Part shown: one piece after another, positions 61,771 through 64,000 of the stretch
Layout of the letters: each line of letters opens with the position of its first letter
How positions within the stretch are numbered: position 1 is the stretch's first letter
Assembly (NCBI GenBank): GCA_015057555.1
Contig: SVEC01000002.1
Location: 1 to 64,000 of the forward strand
DNA length: 64,000 nt
From: Lachnospiraceae bacterium
GTDB lineage: Bacteria > Bacillota > Clostridia > Lachnospirales > Lachnospiraceae
Direction: 5' to 3'
The notes under the pieces: model-generated
What the model saw: the letters and a program-made list of their open reading frames with translations, nothing else
The model's database searches: none
Told to the model about the DNA's origin: nothing
Translations under genes and position numbers: made by a program

Positions 61771-61799
61771 TAGTTTTAACATATCTATCGTGATATAAT
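61771..61799 (+). promoter_or_regulatory. extended -10 promoter of the YprB-like gene
   Basis: TGATATAAT (TATAAT at 61794-61799) is an extended -10 element on the plus strand, with no good -35. The start codon lies 31 bases later. Confidence 0.55.
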
Positions 61800-61830
61800 G
61801 TTAGAAAACCTATCAATAAGGAGGTAAGCT

Positions 61831-62901
61831 ATGGAAAAAATCACCAACAAAGCTCGAATTCACGAATATCTTGTCCTTCAGGACTACTATAATCCTGAAG
61901 ATGTAGTTGCGTTTGATATTGAAACAACTGGCTTTACAGCCGAAACAACCATATTGTACCTCATAGGCTGCGCTTACTACCTGGATGGCGAGTGGTACAT
62001 CACCCAATGGTTTAATAATGATGGTATATCAGAAAGAGAAATACTTATTGATTTCTTTACATTTATTAAAAACAAAAGATACATATTTAACTATAACGGA
62101 GACGGTTTCGACATACCATATGTGAATAAAAAACTCAAAAAATTTGAATTTGACGAAGAATATTCATTTGACCATATAGAAAGTATTGATTTATATAAAT
62201 CAATTAAGCCATTTAAAAATGTTCTTCATTTAGATAACCTTAAACAAAAATCTATAGAAAAATTCTTAGGCATTAATCGTCTAGACAAATACACGGGTGG
62301 AGACCTTATAAAGGTATATGAGGATTATCTACGCTTACAAACATCTTCTGGAAAACAGCTAGTGTTACAGCACAATTATGAAGATATAGAAGGTTTACTT
62401 TATTCATCCTCACTACTATCATATAACAAGCTTAAAGCTGGTAGTTTTCTAGTTCAGAAAATGTCAGTCAGAGATAACAGACTACTGTTTTCATTAAAGC
62501 TTAACTACTCTATGCCTAGAAGAATTACTCTGGGAAGAAATGATATAATTATCACAGGGCACAAAAATGAAGCTACTATTAACGTTCCTATTCTTACCGA
62601 GGAATTAAAGTTTTTCTTTGACAATTATAAGGAATACTACTATCTTCCTGCTGAAGACATGGCAGTACATAAAAGTGTTGCAACTTATGTAGATAAGAAT
62701 TATAGAGAGCAAGCAAAGAAGGAAACCTGCTATACCAGAAGAAAAGGGCACTATATTACTCAGATAGATGATGGAATTATGTCTGGCTATAAAAGAAATT
62801 ACAAGGATAAGGAAACCTTTATTGAACTTGTAGATTCCTTCTTACAGGATTTGGATATGCTGACTGCCTATGCCAGACATGTAATTGAAAAATGTATATA
62901 A
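61831..62901 (+). CDS. YprB-like ribonuclease H-fold exonuclease
   Basis: The 356-residue protein has a DEDD-type 3'-5' exonuclease signature: VAFDIETTGF (Asp29, Glu31), then FNYNGDGFDIPYV and DIEGLLYSS with later aspartates. It matches the ribonuclease H-like YprB family of Firmicutes. The C-terminal half is not recognised. It acts on nucleic acid; the substrate is uncharacterised in this family. ATG 61831 follows AAGGAGG. It is the only plus-strand gene in this part of the window. Confidence 0.8.
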   Translation: MEKITNKARIHEYLVLQDYYNPEDVVAFDIETTGFTAETTILYLIGCAYYLDGEWYITQWFNNDGISEREILIDFFTFIKNKRYIFNYNGDGFDIPYVNKKLKKFEFDEEYSFDHIESIDLYKSIKPFKNVLHLDNLKQKSIEKFLGINRLDKYTGGDLIKVYEDYLRLQTSSGKQLVLQHNYEDIEGLLYSSSLLSYNKLKAGSFLVQKMSVRDNRLLFSLKLNYSMPRRITLGRNDIIITGHKNEATINVPILTEELKFFFDNYKEYYYLPAEDMAVHKSVATYVDKNYREQAKKETCYTRRKGHYITQIDDGIMSGYKRNYKDKETFIELVDSFLQDLDMLTAYARHVIEKCI

Positions 62902-62905
62902 AAGC

Positions 62906-62939
62906 AAAAAGAACATCTTTTATAAGATGTTCTTTTTTT
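62906..62939. terminator. bidirectional terminator between the YprB-like gene and ssrA
   Basis: Stem AGAACATCTT (62910-62919) with AAGATGTTCT (62924-62933), loop TTAT, T-run to 62939 and A-run before 62910. It can serve both convergent transcripts. Confidence 0.85.
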
Positions 62940-62948
62940 CCATAAATA

Positions 62949-63290
62949 TGGAGCTGGTGGGAATTGAACCCACGTCCGAAAGCTCTTCCATTATAGCTTC
63001 TCCCATCACAGTCTTATGTTTTTACATTCCCTCCGCATGACGCCCATAGACAGGCTTCACACTTCAGTAGCTTCATAAATTTTCACTAACCGCAAAGCTT
63101 AGGCAGTGAGTTTCCCGCAAGGTCGATGCCAGGATTCTAAGCTGCGGGGAGCCTAGAGCTGACAGCTGCCATTAGGCAGCGTACGCGTAATTATTGTCTG
63201 CGTTTATATTTAATTCCCGTTTGTAAGGTGGTTCAGGGCCACCGATGGCTACCATAATTTCTAAACCCCCGTCGAAACCAGTACAACCCC
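62949..63290 (-). ncRNA. ssrA: transfer-messenger RNA (tmRNA)
   Basis: The 342-base RNA has a 5' GGGGTTG that pairs with CAGCTCC at the 3' end and the conserved TGGTTTCGACGGGG after the 5' stem. The tRNA-like T arm GTGGGTTCAATTCCCAC is present. The resume codon GCA (63201-63199) opens a frame for the tag ADNNYAYAA, ending with TAA at 63174-63172. The CCA is not encoded. It tags proteins on stalled ribosomes together with SmpB. A possible -10 (TATAAA) lies at 63297-63302; the -35 is unclear. Confidence 0.96.
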
Positions 63291-63354
63291 TGGTTATTTA
63301 TATATGTCTTAGACACATAATCCATATCATAGTTGATATAGGGATTTATATTAT

Positions 63355-63371
63355 AATCCTTTCGGATTATG
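63355..63371 (-). terminator. weak GNRA hairpin after the 137-residue gene
   Basis: ATAATCC and GGATTAT flank a GAAA tetraloop on the minus strand just after the stop codon at 63374. The tail is AT-rich but has no clear U-run, so it may be a weak terminator or an RNA 3' structure. Confidence 0.35.
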
Positions 63372-63373
63372 TA

Positions 63374-63787
63374 CTACTCAGTAGGAAGTGAATCTTCTAT
63401 CGCATCCTGTAACTCCTGCTGATTAAGATTATCAGGGGTAACAACAATAGCATCTGTATTTGAGCTAATATCATCTACAAGCTGGTCTAATTCATCTTGA
63501 GACAAAGCACCTTCATTTGCGTTACCAGAAGTAAACTTTTCAGAATGATGTAAACTCCAATACTCATTGAACCAATAATCATAAATTGTTGCACTTATTG
63601 TTGCTTTCTCCATACGTTGGTTATAATTGTGTTTATACATTATTCTACCGAGTGGAAAACCAATTATCATACCAACTATAGCTGCGCCAATCAAAACCTT
63701 AGCAACCTTTTTAACTCTAGCCTTCTTTACATTCTTGGCTCTATTCTTCTTTTCTTCCTTATACTTATCTACCTTAGCCTGACTCAT
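63374..63787 (-). CDS. hypothetical membrane-anchored protein, 137 aa
   Basis: No family is recognised. A very basic N-terminus (KYKEEKKNRAKNVKKARVKK) precedes one membrane helix (about 29-48), which orients the C-terminal part outside. That part has an aromatic patch (YDYWFNEYWSLHH) and an acidic tail. ATG 63787 follows AAGAGG. It lies between smpB (upstream, 23 bases away) and ssrA, a neighbourhood otherwise devoted to ribosome rescue; any functional link is unproven. Confidence 0.75.
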   Translation of the reverse strand: MSQAKVDKYKEEKKNRAKNVKKARVKKVAKVLIGAAIVGMIIGFPLGRIMYKHNYNQRMEKATISATIYDYWFNEYWSLHHSEKFTSGNANEGALSQDELDQLVDDISSNTDAIVVTPDNLNQQELQDAIEDSLPTE

Positions 63788-63810
63788 TAAACAGTACCTC
63801 TTATATATAT

Positions 63811-64000
63811 TTATCCTAAATTTCTAACCTTGAAATCTCGTTCAGCCTCACGCTTAACATCCTTCTTAGCTATATCATCTCTCTTGTCATAGAGTTTTTT
63901 ACCTCTTGCAAGACCAACCTCCACCTTAACCAAGCTATCCTTAAAATAAACTCTAAGTGGAATCAATGTATATCCCTTCATCTTCTGTTGACCTATAAGC
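63811..64000 (-). CDS. smpB: SmpB, 3' part (gene continues beyond the window)
   Basis: The frame encodes [19 protein letters not shown]..., [23 protein letters not shown] and ends RDFKVRNLG. This matches the C-terminal part of SmpB, including its basic tail, which enters the mRNA channel of stalled ribosomes. The N-terminal part lies past base 64000. It precedes the 137-residue gene and ssrA, the usual partner order. Confidence 0.95.
   Translation of the reverse strand, partial: LIGQQKMKGYTLIPLRVYFKDSLVKVEVGLARGKKLYDKRDDIAKKDVKREAERDFKVRNLG

Overview
The window is low-GC chromosomal DNA from an anaerobic, probably spore-forming Firmicute of the class Clostridia, most likely a Lachnospiraceae-type genome. 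The grounds are strong AT bias, AGGAGG-type ribosome binding sites, a SpoIIGA/pro-sigma-E pair, MinCD without MinE together with DivIVA and SepF, a very long PBP2, a TetM-like GTPase carrying a nuclease domain, and tRNA and tmRNA genes without encoded CCA ends. Taxonomy is inferred from gene content only.

Bases 1 to about 8000 hold an accessory element that I read as an integrated filamentous (inovirus-like, single-stranded DNA) phage. On the minus strand, in transcription order, it carries a beta-sandwich lipoprotein (possible superinfection exclusion), two small soluble proteins (one a candidate ssDNA-binding protein), two tandem diverged major coat proteins followed by a strong terminator, a 541-residue pIII-like surface protein with Gly/Ser linkers and a C-terminal anchor, a run of small membrane and soluble proteins (virion or assembly candidates), a Zot/pI assembly ATPase, a hairpin-dense noncoding stretch, a replication initiator, and two overlapping tiny genes. 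A few small genes lie on the plus strand. Two hairpin-rich noncoding stretches (2174-2355 and 7669-7950) are candidates for the replication origin and packaging signal. No integrase was found. The left end lies outside the window or is not recognisable, and no direct repeat marks the ends.

From 8.2 to 34.5 kb nearly everything is on the minus strand and forms a cell envelope, division and DNA repair block: miaB-sulP-mutS-mutL-miaA, a methionine gamma-lyase-like protein, radC, the rod-shape and septum-placement cluster mreC-mreD-mrdA-minC-minD-rodA, mgsA, a D-Ala-D-Ala carboxypeptidase, an HlyD-like anchored protein, yggS-sepF-divIVA, then aroB-lspA-rluD.

At 34.7-35.3 kb a yneA-like SOS division inhibitor is read from a consensus promoter overlapped by LexA boxes, divergent from a TtcA-like tRNA thiolase. 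From 36 to 48.5 kb are recU, an RluA-type pseudouridine synthase, an rRNA methyltransferase, hflX, a TPR protein, a VanY-like protein with a substituted zinc ligand, a TetM-like GTPase fused to an NYN/Rae1-like nuclease domain, purE and a chemoreceptor. From 48.6 to 52.1 kb a Csp-like subtilase sits back to back with spoIIGA-sigE, whose promoter resembles the Spo0A-controlled spoIIG promoter. The remainder holds tRNA-Leu(CAA), sortase B, a Nudix hydrolase, a second transpeptidase/SEDS pair, a U32 protein, zapA, ruvA-ruvB, a second DivIVA-type protein, a YprB-like exonuclease, tmRNA (tag ADNNYAYAA), a small membrane protein and the 3' part of smpB.
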